From Lentisphaerota bacterium (lineage in GTDB: Bacteria; Verrucomicrobiota; Lentisphaeria; Oligosphaerales; Oligosphaeraceae), in the NCBI GenBank assembly GCA_012800625.1, contig JAAZIY010000384.1, positions 1-6,615 on the forward strand: a stretch of 6,615 bases of DNA, read 5' to 3'. Position 1 is the first letter of the stretch. Each line of letters opens with the position of its first letter. A program made the position numbers and the translations under genes. The notes beneath the pieces were generated by a model. The model searched no databases. It worked only from the letters and a program-made list of their open reading frames with translations, and was not told where the DNA came from. Below are positions 1-6,531 of this stretch, piece after piece.

Positions 1-2076
1 GCCGGCCCAGAGTCCGAGGCGATTATCGCCTCGATTGAAAAATGCGGTTTCAAGGCCGAGGAGGAGCTGGAGGCTTGCAGCCTGACTTCGCGCCAGGCCG
101 CGGCGGATGAAGGCAGCGAGGAGGCCGCCGCGGCCTGGCGGCGCCTCGTCCTGGCAATTTGCAGCTCGCTGCTCTTGACATATGTCGCCATGCACGAGAT
201 GCTCGGTTTGCCCGGGCCTTCTCTTAGCCCGGGCTGGGATGCTGCAGTGCAGATTCTATTGCTGCTTCCCATACTGTGGGCCGGTCGGCATCTCTACAAG
301 TCGGGTATGGCCTCCCTCTTTCGACTTGCCCCCAATATGGACAGCCTGATCGCTATCGGCACCGGCGCCGCCATCGTCTACAGCGTTATGATGCTGGCGG
401 GCGAGCATGCCGGGCATCTGTATTTCGAGACCGCCGGTATGATTCTGGCCATTATACTGCTGGGAAGATATCTGGAAGGGCGTGCGCGCCGAAGAGCCAG
501 CAGCGCCGTGCGCGCGTTGCTGGCCTTGCAGCCGCCTAACGCCGTGCGCCTGGAAAACGGCCAGGAAAATATCGTGCCCATCGAGGAACTGCGTGTCGGT
601 GACCTGGTGCTGGTAAAACCCGGCGAGAAAATCCCGGTTGACGGACGGGTGCAGGCCGGCAGCTCATCGGTGGACGAGTCCATGCTCAGTGGCGAAAGCA
701 TGCCGGTGGACAAACAGGTGGGCGACGAGGTCACTGGAGCCTCGGTCAACCGTCACGGCTCCTTGCAGGTCAAGGTCAGCCGCATAGGAGAGGAGACCCT
801 GCTGGCCAAGATCATCCGCCTGGTAGAAGATGCCCAGGGGGCCAGGCCGCCCATAGCCCGCCTGGCCGATCTCATCTCGGGCTACTTCGTTTGGACCGTG
901 CTGGGCATCGCCGCCTTCAGCTTTGCGGCCTGGCTGCTGTTTTCCAATGTGGGCTTGAACCAGAGCGTAGGCTTTGCCCTGGCCGTGCTGGTGATTGCCT
1001 GCCCCTGTGCCCTGGGACTGGCTACCCCTATCGCCCTGGTGGTGGGACTGGGGCGCGGCGCCAGCCTGGGCCTGCTCATTAAAAGCGGAGCCGCCCTGGA
1101 GGGGGCCGCCAAGATCAACACCGTCGTCTTTGATAAGACCGGCACGCTCACCCGCGGCAAACCTGAGCTGGACCTGGTGGTGCCGGCCAAAAATGGCGGC
1201 TATGACAAGGAGGCGCTCTTGACCTTGGCCGCCGCCGCCGAAAAACACTCGGAACACCCATTGGCCGAGGCTATTGTGGCCGCCGCTGACAAGGAAAGCA
1301 CGGCAAAATACCAGGTCGAGGAATTTCAGGCACTGCCTGGATTCGGACTGTCCTGCCGGATTGAGGGCAAAAAACTGCTGCTGGGTAACAAGCGCCTGCT
1401 TGAGGAAAACGCAGTGCAATTTGAGCAGGACGAGCCGCCGCAGATGCCGGGCAGCACACTGGTGCTCGTGGCTGAAAACAATAAATACCTGGGCGCTTTG
1501 GCGATCTCCGACCAGTTGCGTGACGAGGCTAGGGAGACTGTGCACCGACTGAAAAAAATGGGTCTGAGAAGCATCATGCTCACCGGAGACCGCCTGGAGG
1601 TGGCCGAGCAGATAGCCGGCGAACTGGGTCTGGATGAAGTGCGTGCCGAACTGCTGCCCGGCGACAAGGCCGCTGTCATCAAAGAACTGCAGCAAGGCGA
1701 GCGCCTGGGTAGCCTGGCCATGGTCGGCGACGGCATCAATGACGCGCCCGCCCTGGCACAGGCCGATTTGGGCATAGCCATAGGCAGCGGCACGGATATC
1801 GCCATGGAGTCGGCCGACATCGTGCTTATGCACAGCAGCCCGCTAGACGTAGTCAATGCACTGCTGCTTAGCCGGCGCACCCTGAAGATCATACGCGAAA
1901 ACCTGTTCTGGGCGCTGGGCTACAACATTATCGGCATCCCACTGGCTGCCGGTCTGTTCTACGCGCTTTTTGACGGTCCCAGGCTGCATCCCGCCTTTGG
2001 TGCCGCCGCCATGGCCTTCAGCTCGGTGGCAGTGGTGCTTAACGCCCTGCGCCTGCGTCGCTTCCAACGCATCTAA
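1..2076 (+). CDS. copA: Cu(I)-exporting P1B-type ATPase, 5'-partial
   Basis: Integral membrane pump that uses ATP to move Cu(I) out of the cytoplasm. The reading frame is open from base 1, so 691 codons are visible and the true start is upstream; the TTG at 175 lies inside the first membrane helix and is not a start. Codons 1-21 look like the end of a heavy-metal-associated (HMA) domain (IIASIEKCGFKAEEE); its CxxC is outside the window. Then come membrane segments, the actuator loop SGES near codon 230, the metal-site CPC at codons 334-336, the phosphorylation motif DKTGTLT at 378-384, the nucleotide-binding HP (SEHPLAEA) at 419-420 and the hinge GDGINDAP from 576. The last two helices carry YN (641-642) and MAFSS followed by VVLNALRL, the pattern known for Cu(I) (P1B-1) pumps rather than Zn/Cd pumps. 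The stop is TAA. No copper-responsive operator can be seen because the promoter is outside. Identity as a Cu-type P1B ATPase is very secure; the symbol slightly less so. Confidence 0.95.
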   Translation, partial: AGPESEAIIASIEKCGFKAEEELEACSLTSRQAAADEGSEEAAAAWRRLVLAICSSLLLTYVAMHEMLGLPGPSLSPGWDAAVQILLLLPILWAGRHLYKSGMASLFRLAPNMDSLIAIGTGAAIVYSVMMLAGEHAGHLYFETAGMILAIILLGRYLEGRARRRASSAVRALLALQPPNAVRLENGQENIVPIEELRVGDLVLVKPGEKIPVDGRVQAGSSSVDESMLSGESMPVDKQVGDEVTGASVNRHGSLQVKVSRIGEETLLAKIIRLVEDAQGARPPIARLADLISGYFVWTVLGIAAFSFAAWLLFSNVGLNQSVGFALAVLVIACPCALGLATPIALVVGLGRGASLGLLIKSGAALEGAAKINTVVFDKTGTLTRGKPELDLVVPAKNGGYDKEALLTLAAAAEKHSEHPLAEAIVAAADKESTAKYQVEEFQALPGFGLSCRIEGKKLLLGNKRLLEENAVQFEQDEPPQMPGSTLVLVAENNKYLGALAISDQLRDEARETVHRLKKMGLRSIMLTGDRLEVAEQIAGELGLDEVRAELLPGDKAAVIKELQQGERLGSLAMVGDGINDAPALAQADLGIAIGSGTDIAMESADIVLMHSSPLDVVNALLLSRRTLKIIRENLFWALGYNIIGIPLAAGLFYALFDGPRLHPAFGAAAMAFSSVAVVLNALRLRRFQRI

Positions 2077-2092
2077 TTAAGTAGGAAAACGA

Positions 2093-2145
2093 CTTGGTGT
2101 GTCTTAGTGTCCAAAATTCCGTCCGGCCATCTTTTTGGACGGGGT
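2093..2145 (-). repeat. Dispersed repeat copy 1, with inner box (left inverted repeat)
   Basis: Read on the minus strand, 2112-2093 gives GGACACTAAGACACACCAAG. This matches the core of the 10-bp-unit family at 18 of 20 positions and is preceded by TT, as in the copy at 3142. Further upstream on the same strand (2145-2131) is the box ACCCCGTCCAAAAAG. The same two blocks, in the same order, lie on the plus strand at 3123-3163, with 14 of 15 box positions identical. The spacer is 16 nt here and 4 nt there. The copy lies between copA and the methyltransferase gene and has only two units. Confidence 0.75.
2109..2140. other. Possible hairpin with two alternative pairings
   Basis: GTCCAAAA at 2109-2116 is the exact reverse complement of TTTTGGAC at 2133-2140 (8 bp, 16-nt loop). 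A competing 6-bp pairing joins CCGTCC (2119-2124) with GGACGG (2137-2142); both use 2137-2140. No T-tract follows, so I do not call it a copA terminator. The pairing bases belong to the two conserved boxes of repeat copy 1, so the fold may be a property of that element. At 3129-3146 only a weak CCAA/TTGG counterpart remains. Confidence 0.3.
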
Positions 2146-2189
2146 CTAACTTGCCGATTTTTCACTCTTGGTAATCATTAGCCGTAGCC

Positions 2190-3122
2190 GTGTCACGTTC
2201 CGCACGTAATAAGACTTTGCATTTGACGGCAGAGGAGCTTGCCGCTCTCTCTGCCCAACTGCCCGAATTGAGCGGCAAGATCAGCGCCGCCGAGGCTGGC
2301 AACCAGGTCTTTCATGCCGATCTCCTGGAGATACTTGATTTTCTGCCGCGGGGCTTTGTCGACCTGATGATCTTAGACCCGCCGTATAACCTGGACAAGG
2401 ATTTTCACGGTCTGCGTTTTTCGCGTCAAAGCGATCAATCCTACGCCGCCTGGCTGCGTCTCTGGTTTCCACGGCTTTTGCCGCTGTTGAAGCCGGGCGC
2501 CTCGCTCTACTTTTGCGGCGACTGGCGCAACAGTGCAGATATCTATGCTTTGCTAAACCAGCATCTGGTTTTGCGCAACCGTATCTGCTGGCAGCGTGAA
2601 AAAGGACGCGGCGCCAAGCGGAACTGGAAAAACAGCTGCGAGGATATCTGGTTTGCCACCCTGGATGAGGCATACCATTTTGATGTGGAGGCAGTAAAGA
2701 GCTGCCGGCGAGTGCTCGCGCCATATCGCGAAGAGGGGCAGCCCAAGGACTGGATAGCATCCGAAAAGGGAAATTTCCGCTTGACTCATCCCTCGAATTT
2801 CTGGGATGACATCTCGGTGCCCTACTGGTCCATGCCGGAAAACACCGAGCATCCCACTCAGAAGCCTGAGAAGCTGCTAGCCAGGTTGATTTTGGCCAGC
2901 TCCAGGCCCGGCGACCTGGTTTTCGACCCTTTTGTCGGCAGCGGCAGCACTGTGGTCACTGCTAAAAAACTGGACAGGCGCTACTGCGGCATTGAAATCA
3001 ACCGGGAATACTGCTGCTGGGCGCTGGAAAGACTGAAACGGGTCGAAAACGACAGGCGCATACAAGGCTATGAATACGGTAGATTCTGGGAAAGAAATAC
3101 CAAACCCATACAGATTAATTAA
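2190..3122 (+). CDS. Solitary beta-class DNA methyltransferase, probably N6-adenine
   Basis: Predicted to transfer a methyl group from S-adenosylmethionine to DNA bases at a specific site (310 aa, cytoplasmic). Motif IV, DPPY, is at residues 63-66. TEHPTQKP (219-226) matches motif X. The SAM-binding motif I, FDPFVGSGST (245-254), follows, then GIEINREY (motif III-like, 267-274). The order IV, target region, X, I is the beta class. DPPY favours N6-adenine, but N4-cytosine cannot be excluded, and the target site cannot be read from sequence. GTG at 2190 is the first possible start after an in-frame TAA at 2172; it has no clear Shine-Dalgarno site. The N-terminal NKTLHLTAEE resembles starts I recall in this family, supporting this start over the TTG at 2217. 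No restriction endonuclease or specificity gene is adjacent, so it looks like an orphan enzyme. It is bracketed by the inverted repeats at 2093-2145 and 3123-3163. Confidence 0.9.
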   Translation: MSRSARNKTLHLTAEELAALSAQLPELSGKISAAEAGNQVFHADLLEILDFLPRGFVDLMILDPPYNLDKDFHGLRFSRQSDQSYAAWLRLWFPRLLPLLKPGASLYFCGDWRNSADIYALLNQHLVLRNRICWQREKGRGAKRNWKNSCEDIWFATLDEAYHFDVEAVKSCRRVLAPYREEGQPKDWIASEKGNFRLTHPSNFWDDISVPYWSMPENTEHPTQKPEKLLARLILASSRPGDLVFDPFVGSGSTVVTAKKLDRRYCGIEINREYCCWALERLKRVENDRRIQGYEYGRFWERNTKPIQIN

Positions 3123-3137
3123 ACCCCGCCCAAAAAG
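3123..3137 (+). repeat. Conserved box, inverted partner of 2131-2145
   Basis: ACCCCGCCCAAAAAG starts right after the methyltransferase stop codon. It matches the minus-strand box at 2145-2131 with a single difference (C versus T at position 7). In both places it comes just before TTGGACAC and the 10-bp units, so box plus units form one two-part element present in two opposite copies around the methyltransferase gene. I did not find this box beside the repeat copies at 5199 or 6547. Confidence 0.6.
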
Positions 3138-3143
3138 TCGATT

Positions 3144-3243
3144 GGACACGAAGACACACGAAGACACACGAAGACACACGAAGACACACGAAGACACACG
3201 AAGACACACGAAGACACACGAAGACACACGAAGACACACAAAG
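3144..3243 (+). repeat. Tandem array of ten 10-bp units
   Basis: Exactly 100 bp: one GGACACGAAG, eight perfect ACACACGAAG units and a final ACACACAAAG. Because 10 is not a multiple of 3, each 30 bp passes through all frames. The unit has no stop in any of the six, so long false reading frames cross it on both strands (THEDTRRHTK repeats on +, FVCLRVSSCV on -). The plus strand has no T from 3144 to 3250, so the transcript would contain no U and could form almost no secondary structure. The last AAAG of the array is also the start of the Shine-Dalgarno site of the PHP gene. The unit-to-unit identity suggests recent expansion or slippage. Confidence 0.97.
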
Positions 3244-3246
3244 GAG
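3240..3246 (+). promoter_or_regulatory. Ribosome binding site that fixes the PHP gene start
   Basis: AAAGGAG lies 6 nt before the ATG at 3253. It supports that start over the in-frame upstream ATG at 3070, which lies inside the methyltransferase gene and would add 61 residues, about half of them encoded by the repeat array. Confidence 0.85.
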
Positions 3247-3252
3247 CAACTC

Positions 3253-4155
3253 ATGTCAGGCTATGCCAGCTACGATCTTCACCTGCATTCTTACTGGAGC
3301 TACGACGCGCACGCCGACATACGCGATTATTTTCGACTGGCGCAAAAACAGCGCACGCGGGCCTTTTCTTTGACCGACCATCATTTGATGGACGGCTACG
3401 AGGAACTCTATCAGATAGCCAAGGAATTTCCAGAGGTGCCTTACATCGTCGGGGCCGAGCTTACCGTGCACAGCCCGGCAGGCACCTTTGACATGGTATG
3501 CCTGGGATTGCCTAGGGAGCCGACGCCTGAGCTGCAGGCCGTGTTTGAGGCCTACCGCGCCTGGCAGGTGGCCTGCGGCAGCGCGGTTTCAGCCAACCTG
3601 ATGCGCCTGGGGCATGACTTCAATGACGAGGCGCGCCTACAGCTGCTGAAAAGCTATAGGCCGGCACAAACTATTGCCAAACAAGGCATAACCCATGTAA
3701 AGGCCGGCGTTATGCGCCAGCATCTGCTGGATATGGGCGTGGCCAAAGACCCGGAGGGACTGAGCCGGGTGACACAGCAATACCGAGATATCCCGCATTA
3801 TCCGGAATACGATTTCGTTCTGCCGGCAGTGCGAAAAGCAGGTGGTATCTGCCTGATTGCGCATCCTTACCACTACTTCCAGGAGCTGGACAGAAAACGC
3901 ATGGATGAATTGCGCGAAATGCTTGACTTCGACGGTATCGAGTGCGCACACCCCAGCCTGAGCGCCGAGCATACTAAAATTCTGCGCGAATACTGCCTGC
4001 AATATGAGCTGCTAAGCTCGGGTGGCTCAGACTGCCATGTCTCCGAAGCTAATCGCAGCAATCCAGAACATATAGTCGAGTTCGCCTGGCACCGCGGAGA
4101 AGAGCAGTGGCTTGATGAAATATTGCAAAGAGTGAAACTATACCAGGGAGAATAA
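3253..4155 (+). CDS. PHP-domain phosphoesterase, RnmA/YciV (TrpH)-like
   Basis: Predicted metal-dependent phosphoesterase of 300 aa, close to the usual length of the RnmA/YciV group. Known members hydrolyse 3',5'-nucleoside bisphosphates or trim RNA 5' ends; the substrate here is not shown by sequence. The PHP metal-site motifs appear in order: DLHLHS (D8, H10, H12), LTDHH (D42, H43), GAE (E69), IAHP (H204) and GSDCH (D260, H262). Between E69 and H204 lies a helical insertion with residues such as SANLMRLGHDF and GVMRQHLLDMG, as in TrpH-type proteins. There is no signal peptide or membrane helix, so it is likely cytoplasmic. The gene follows the methyltransferase after 130 bp filled mostly by the repeat array. 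No terminator separates them, so readthrough transcription is possible. It ends at TAA just before a strong terminator. The PHP call is firm; the subfamily is likely. Confidence 0.88.
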   Translation: MSGYASYDLHLHSYWSYDAHADIRDYFRLAQKQRTRAFSLTDHHLMDGYEELYQIAKEFPEVPYIVGAELTVHSPAGTFDMVCLGLPREPTPELQAVFEAYRAWQVACGSAVSANLMRLGHDFNDEARLQLLKSYRPAQTIAKQGITHVKAGVMRQHLLDMGVAKDPEGLSRVTQQYRDIPHYPEYDFVLPAVRKAGGICLIAHPYHYFQELDRKRMDELREMLDFDGIECAHPSLSAEHTKILREYCLQYELLSSGGSDCHVSEANRSNPEHIVEFAWHRGEEQWLDEILQRVKLYQGE

Positions 4156-4164
4156 GAGGCAGAC

Positions 4165-4206
4165 AAAAAAAAGCCCGGCGAAACAATCTCGCCGGGCTTT
4201 TTTTTT
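4165..4206. terminator. Bidirectional rho-independent terminator
   Basis: The 10-bp perfect stem AGCCCGGCGA (4172-4181) / TCGCCGGGCT (4189-4198) has a 7-nt loop. It is preceded by eight A (4165-4172) and followed by nine T (4198-4206). In the plus direction it ends the PHP transcript 10 nt after its stop. In the minus direction the A-run becomes a U-run and it ends the ThuA-like transcript, whose stop is at 4217-4215. This is the only gap of the window larger than about 50 bp with no copy of the 10-bp-unit repeat. Confidence 0.96.
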
Positions 4207-4214
4207 GATTTTTA

Positions 4215-4979
4215 TTATAGCTTGGCTTCGGGCTTCACACTAACCACCTTCTCGCTAGGCTCCTTTTCATGAGTCTCACGCTCCGGGAAAATCTTTTCCG
4301 GAGCTGCCCAGCGCACTGCGTTGGCGATGACTTTGCAGACATTTTCGTCATGATAGATAGGATAGGTCTCGTGGCCAGGCGAAAAATAGAATATCTTGCC
4401 CAGGTCACGCTGGAAGCAGACGCCGCTGCGGAAGACATTGCCGCCCTCATACCAGGACATATAGACTACTTTGCCGTCATCGGGTATGGCAAAAGGCTCG
4501 CCGTACATTTCAGTGTGCGGCAGCGTGAATGTCTCCGGCACTCCTTTGGCTATGGGGTGGCTTGGGTCCAGGCACCAGAGACGCTCCTTCTCGCCGACAT
4601 CGCGCCAGCGCAAAGAGCAGCTGCTGCCCATCATGCGCTTGAAAATCTTGGAAAAATGGCCGGAGTGCAGTATGATTAGCCCCATGCCGGCCTGTACGCG
4701 CTTTTGGATACGGTCCACCAACTCATCGTTGACCTCTTTGTGTGCGGCATGCCCCCACCAGAGCAACACCTCAGTGTCTTGCAGCAGCGATTCGGGCAGG
4801 CCCTGCTCAGGCTCGTCCAAAGTGGCACAGCGGATATCCAGCTCATCGGAGGCGATGTGCTCTGCTATGGCAGCGTGGATACCCTTGGGATAAAACGAGC
4901 GCATATAAGCGCCGGCCTCAGTGTCTTTGCACTCATGACGGAATTCATTCCAGATGGTAACCTTGATCTTGTTCATCAT
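4215..4979 (-). CDS. ThuA-like protein (class I glutamine amidotransferase-like fold)
   Basis: A 254-aa protein of the ThuA family, named after a gene of trehalose utilisation; most members have no proven reaction. Visible family features are an N-terminal KVTIWNEFRHE (6-16), WWGHAAHKEV (74-83), LHSGHFSK at the position of the amidotransferase nucleophile elbow (104-111, with S106 and no Cys, as known for ThuA), LRWRDVGEKERLW (123-135), DPSHPIAKG (138-146), EMYGEPF (157-163), GNVFRSG (180-186) and SPGHETYPIY (200-209). The C-terminal 25 residues are charged and look like a loose tail. It has no signal peptide, so it is probably cytoplasmic. Two ATGs lie in a row (4979, 4976). The strong Shine-Dalgarno site is 1 nt from the first and 4 nt from the second, so the second may be the real start (253 aa). 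There is no sugar transporter or oxidoreductase neighbour to hint at a substrate. It lies 51 bp downstream of tRNA-Val on the same strand and could be co-transcribed with it. Confidence 0.88.
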   Translation of the reverse strand: MMNKIKVTIWNEFRHECKDTEAGAYMRSFYPKGIHAAIAEHIASDELDIRCATLDEPEQGLPESLLQDTEVLLWWGHAAHKEVNDELVDRIQKRVQAGMGLIILHSGHFSKIFKRMMGSSCSLRWRDVGEKERLWCLDPSHPIAKGVPETFTLPHTEMYGEPFAIPDDGKVVYMSWYEGGNVFRSGVCFQRDLGKIFYFSPGHETYPIYHDENVCKVIANAVRWAAPEKIFPERETHEKEPSEKVVSVKPEAKL

Positions 4980-4980
4980 G

Positions 4981-4987
4981 CTCCTTC
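4981..4987 (-). promoter_or_regulatory. Ribosome binding site of the ThuA-like gene
   Basis: The minus strand reads GAAGGAG, then one C, then ATGATG. The spacing is unusually short for the first ATG (4979) and acceptable for the second (4976). Confidence 0.75.
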
Positions 4988-5030
4988 AAACATATAATAA
5001 AATGCAAATAAGGGCGCAAAGCAAATAAAA

Positions 5031-5107
5031 TGGTGGGCGATGAGGGACTTGAACCCCCGACATTCACGGTGTAAACGTGACGCTCTAGCCAACTGAGCTA
5101 ATCGCCC
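5031..5107 (-). tRNA. tRNA-Val(UAC)
   Basis: On the minus strand a full cloverleaf can be drawn. The acceptor GGGCGAT pairs with ATCGCCC (7 bp); the discriminator is A and CCA is encoded at 5033-5031. The D arm is GCTC/GAGC with loop AGTTGGCTA. The anticodon stem is TCACG/CGTGA with loop TTTACAC, so the anticodon is UAC (5073-5071), reading valine GUA and, by wobble, other GUN codons. The variable loop is ATGTC, and the T arm GGGGG/CCCTC has loop TTCAAGT with one G-U pair. The length is 77 nt including CCA. It faces the ThuA-like gene, with no hairpin terminator between them. Confidence 0.97.
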
Positions 5108-5125
5108 CAAAGTGTAAACCTGAAT

Positions 5126-5153
5126 AATATAGCCCAGACAAAGGCAATAACAA
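5126..5153 (-). promoter_or_regulatory. Sigma70-like promoter of tRNA-Val
   Basis: On the minus strand, TTGTTA (5153-5148) and TATATT (5131-5126) are separated by 16 nt. The -10 hexamer matches the consensus at five of six positions and lies 18 bases before the mature tRNA 5' end, leaving a short 5' leader. It may also transcribe the ThuA-like gene. Confidence 0.6.
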
Positions 5154-5198
5154 GCCAGCAGAACGCATTCAGAAAAAAACCGCGCGCAATTTGCTTTA

Positions 5199-5218
5199 CT
5201 TCGTGTGTCTTGCTGTCC
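5199..5218 (-). repeat. Dispersed repeat copy 3 (two units)
   Basis: On the minus strand 5218-5199 reads GGACAGCAAGACACACGAAG, 18 of 20 identical to the family core, again preceded by TT (5220-5219). It lies in the 212-bp divergent gap between tRNA-Val and the PotA-type gene. The rest of that gap is AT-rich, with an A-run (5228-5233) and a T8 run (5268-5275). I see no clear promoter for the transporter gene there. Confidence 0.72.
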
Positions 5219-5305
5219 AAAGCACAGACAAAAAACCCGCCGAGATATTACATTATGCGTTCATCCTTTTTTTTCGCTCGAATCAACTTCCATTTTTGCT
5301 AACAT

Positions 5306-5312
5306 AAAGGGA
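5306..5312 (+). promoter_or_regulatory. Ribosome binding site of the PotA-type gene
   Basis: AAAGGGA lies 7 nt before the TTG at 5320. An in-frame TAA at 5305-5307 rules out any earlier start, and no other start codon lies between the two, so the TTG start is well supported. Confidence 0.65.
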
Positions 5313-5319
5313 CTGGGCA

Positions 5320-6531
5320 TTGGAGGATTTTCTCAGATTTGAAGGTATCAGCAAGTCTTACGGCTCCACTCTGGCGGTTGATAACCTTAGCCTAAGCATT
5401 CAGCGCGGTGAAATCTTTTCATTGCTCGGCCCCAGCGGCTGCGGCAAGACTACGCTTTTGCGTCTGCTGGCCGGTTTTGAGACCCCTGACCGCGGTCGCA
5501 TTATCCTTAATGGCGAGGATATTACCGATCTTTCGCCTAATCTGCGCAAAGTCAACACCGTTTTTCAAAACTACGCCTTGTTCCCGCATATGACGGTGCG
5601 TGATAATATCGCCTATGGTCTGCGAGTGGCCAAGAGACCCAGGGTCGAGATCAACGCCGAGGTGGAGCGCATACTTTCTCTGATTCAAATGGAGGCCCAT
5701 GCACACAAGAAGCCGGCCAATATCAGCGGCGGTCAAAAACAGCGCACCGCTATCGCACGCGCCCTCATCATGAAACCCAGGGTACTGCTGTTGGACGAGC
5801 CGCTGGCGGCACTGGACCTAAAGCTGCGCCAGAGGATGTCACTGGAGCTTAGCCTGATTCATGACGAGGTGGGCATCACTTTCCTGTATGTTACACATGA
5901 CCAGGGCGAGGCCATGAGCCTGAGCGACCGAATCGCCGTGATGAACAATGGCATCATCGAGCAGATAGGCACGCCCGCCGAAGTCTATGAGGCGCCTAAA
6001 AGCAGCTTCGTGGCCGCTTTCATCGGTGACACTAACTTCTTTGACGGCAGAATATGCGAGGTGATCGACAGCGAATACTGCCGTATTAGCATACCAGAGC
6101 TGCCCCTGCGCCTGCTCTGCTTTAATGATAAAAAACTTAACCTGGGTGACTTCGTGCATCTGAGTATCAGACCGGAAAAATTCCAGATATCGCTGGAGCC
6201 GCCACGGGTGGGACCCAAGCATAATGTCCTGGAAGCAGTGGTCGAGGATATCGTCTACCAGGGCGACCGCACCCGCTACTGGGTGGACATAGGAAATGAC
6301 TGGCGCATCTCACTGACTAGACAGCATAGTAGATTTATGCTGGATGAAAGAGTCATACAGTGGAAGGACCAGGTCTTTGTCTCATGGCTGGCAGATGACG
6401 GCTTTATGCTTGAAAGATATAGCGAGGAAGACGAGGAGCTGCTCGAGGCGCCGCCGCAAAATGTCGGGGAAATCGAGGCCGAGGAAGATATGGAGACGGC
6501 CGCCGACATAGACGGGGGGGGAGGATACTAG
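5320..6531 (+). CDS. potA: ABC transporter ATP-binding protein, PotA type (spermidine/putrescine import)
   Basis: ATPase subunit of an importer, binding the inner face of the membrane permeases; 403 aa with TTG start. It has Walker A GPSGCGKT (37-44), Q-loop Q83 in VFQNYALFPHMTV, signature ISGGQKQR (135-142; the common form begins LSGGQ), Walker B VLLLDEP (155-161) with catalytic E160, D-loop LAALD (162-166) and switch H193 in THDQGEAMSLSDR. After IGDTNFFDG (235-243) a TOBE-type domain runs to about residue 365 (SIRPEKF at 282-288). These features fit PotA best. Other importers of the same group (iron, sulfate, sugars) share most of the motifs, so polyamine specificity is likely but not certain. 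The last 38 residues are an acidic, low-complexity tail (EEDEELLEA; EIEAEED) ending in glycines encoded by a G8 run. Permease and binding-protein genes are absent to the left and would be expected to the right. Confidence 0.85.
   Translation: MEDFLRFEGISKSYGSTLAVDNLSLSIQRGEIFSLLGPSGCGKTTLLRLLAGFETPDRGRIILNGEDITDLSPNLRKVNTVFQNYALFPHMTVRDNIAYGLRVAKRPRVEINAEVERILSLIQMEAHAHKKPANISGGQKQRTAIARALIMKPRVLLLDEPLAALDLKLRQRMSLELSLIHDEVGITFLYVTHDQGEAMSLSDRIAVMNNGIIEQIGTPAEVYEAPKSSFVAAFIGDTNFFDGRICEVIDSEYCRISIPELPLRLLCFNDKKLNLGDFVHLSIRPEKFQISLEPPRVGPKHNVLEAVVEDIVYQGDRTRYWVDIGNDWRISLTRQHSRFMLDERVIQWKDQVFVSWLADDGFMLERYSEEDEELLEAPPQNVGEIEAEEDMETAADIDGGGGY
6514..6521 (+). repeat. G8 homopolymer near the 3' end of the PotA-type gene
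   Basis: Eight consecutive G four codons before the stop encode the glycine tail. The loss or gain of one G would move the frame past the TAG at 6529, and both shifted frames stay open to the window end. The run followed by AGGA also resembles a very strong Shine-Dalgarno sequence, but no start codon lies at a suitable distance. Confidence 0.8.

Noticed and set aside
664..1833. A 389-aa minus-strand protein
   Set aside because: It lies wholly antisense to the ATPase gene, has no recognisable domain, and its composition is that of a shadow of GC-rich codons.
175..2076. A complete copper ATPase starting at the TTG at 175
   Set aside because: The frame is open back to base 1 with an HMA-like end, and the TTG lies inside the first membrane helix, so the gene is truncated by the window edge.
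3144..3243. CRISPR array
   Set aside because: The units are contiguous 10-bp repeats with no spacers between them, and no cas gene is present.
2877..3254. A 125-aa minus-strand protein with FVCLRVSSCV repeats
   Set aside because: It is the translated reverse strand of the tandem array plus methyltransferase antisense; it has no ribosome binding site or domain.
2190..4155. A defence island built from the methyltransferase and the PHP protein
   Set aside because: PHP domains do occur in some defence systems, but this one has the full RnmA/YciV-like layout, there is no nuclease, helicase or ATPase partner, and the genes are 130 bp apart.
5268..5275. Terminator suggested by the T8 run
   Set aside because: No stable stem precedes the T-run on the plus strand.
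5297..5305. Extended -10 promoter TGCTAACAT for the PotA-type gene
   Set aside because: Transcription would start at about 5312, removing the ribosome binding site at 5306-5312, and no -35 element fits.
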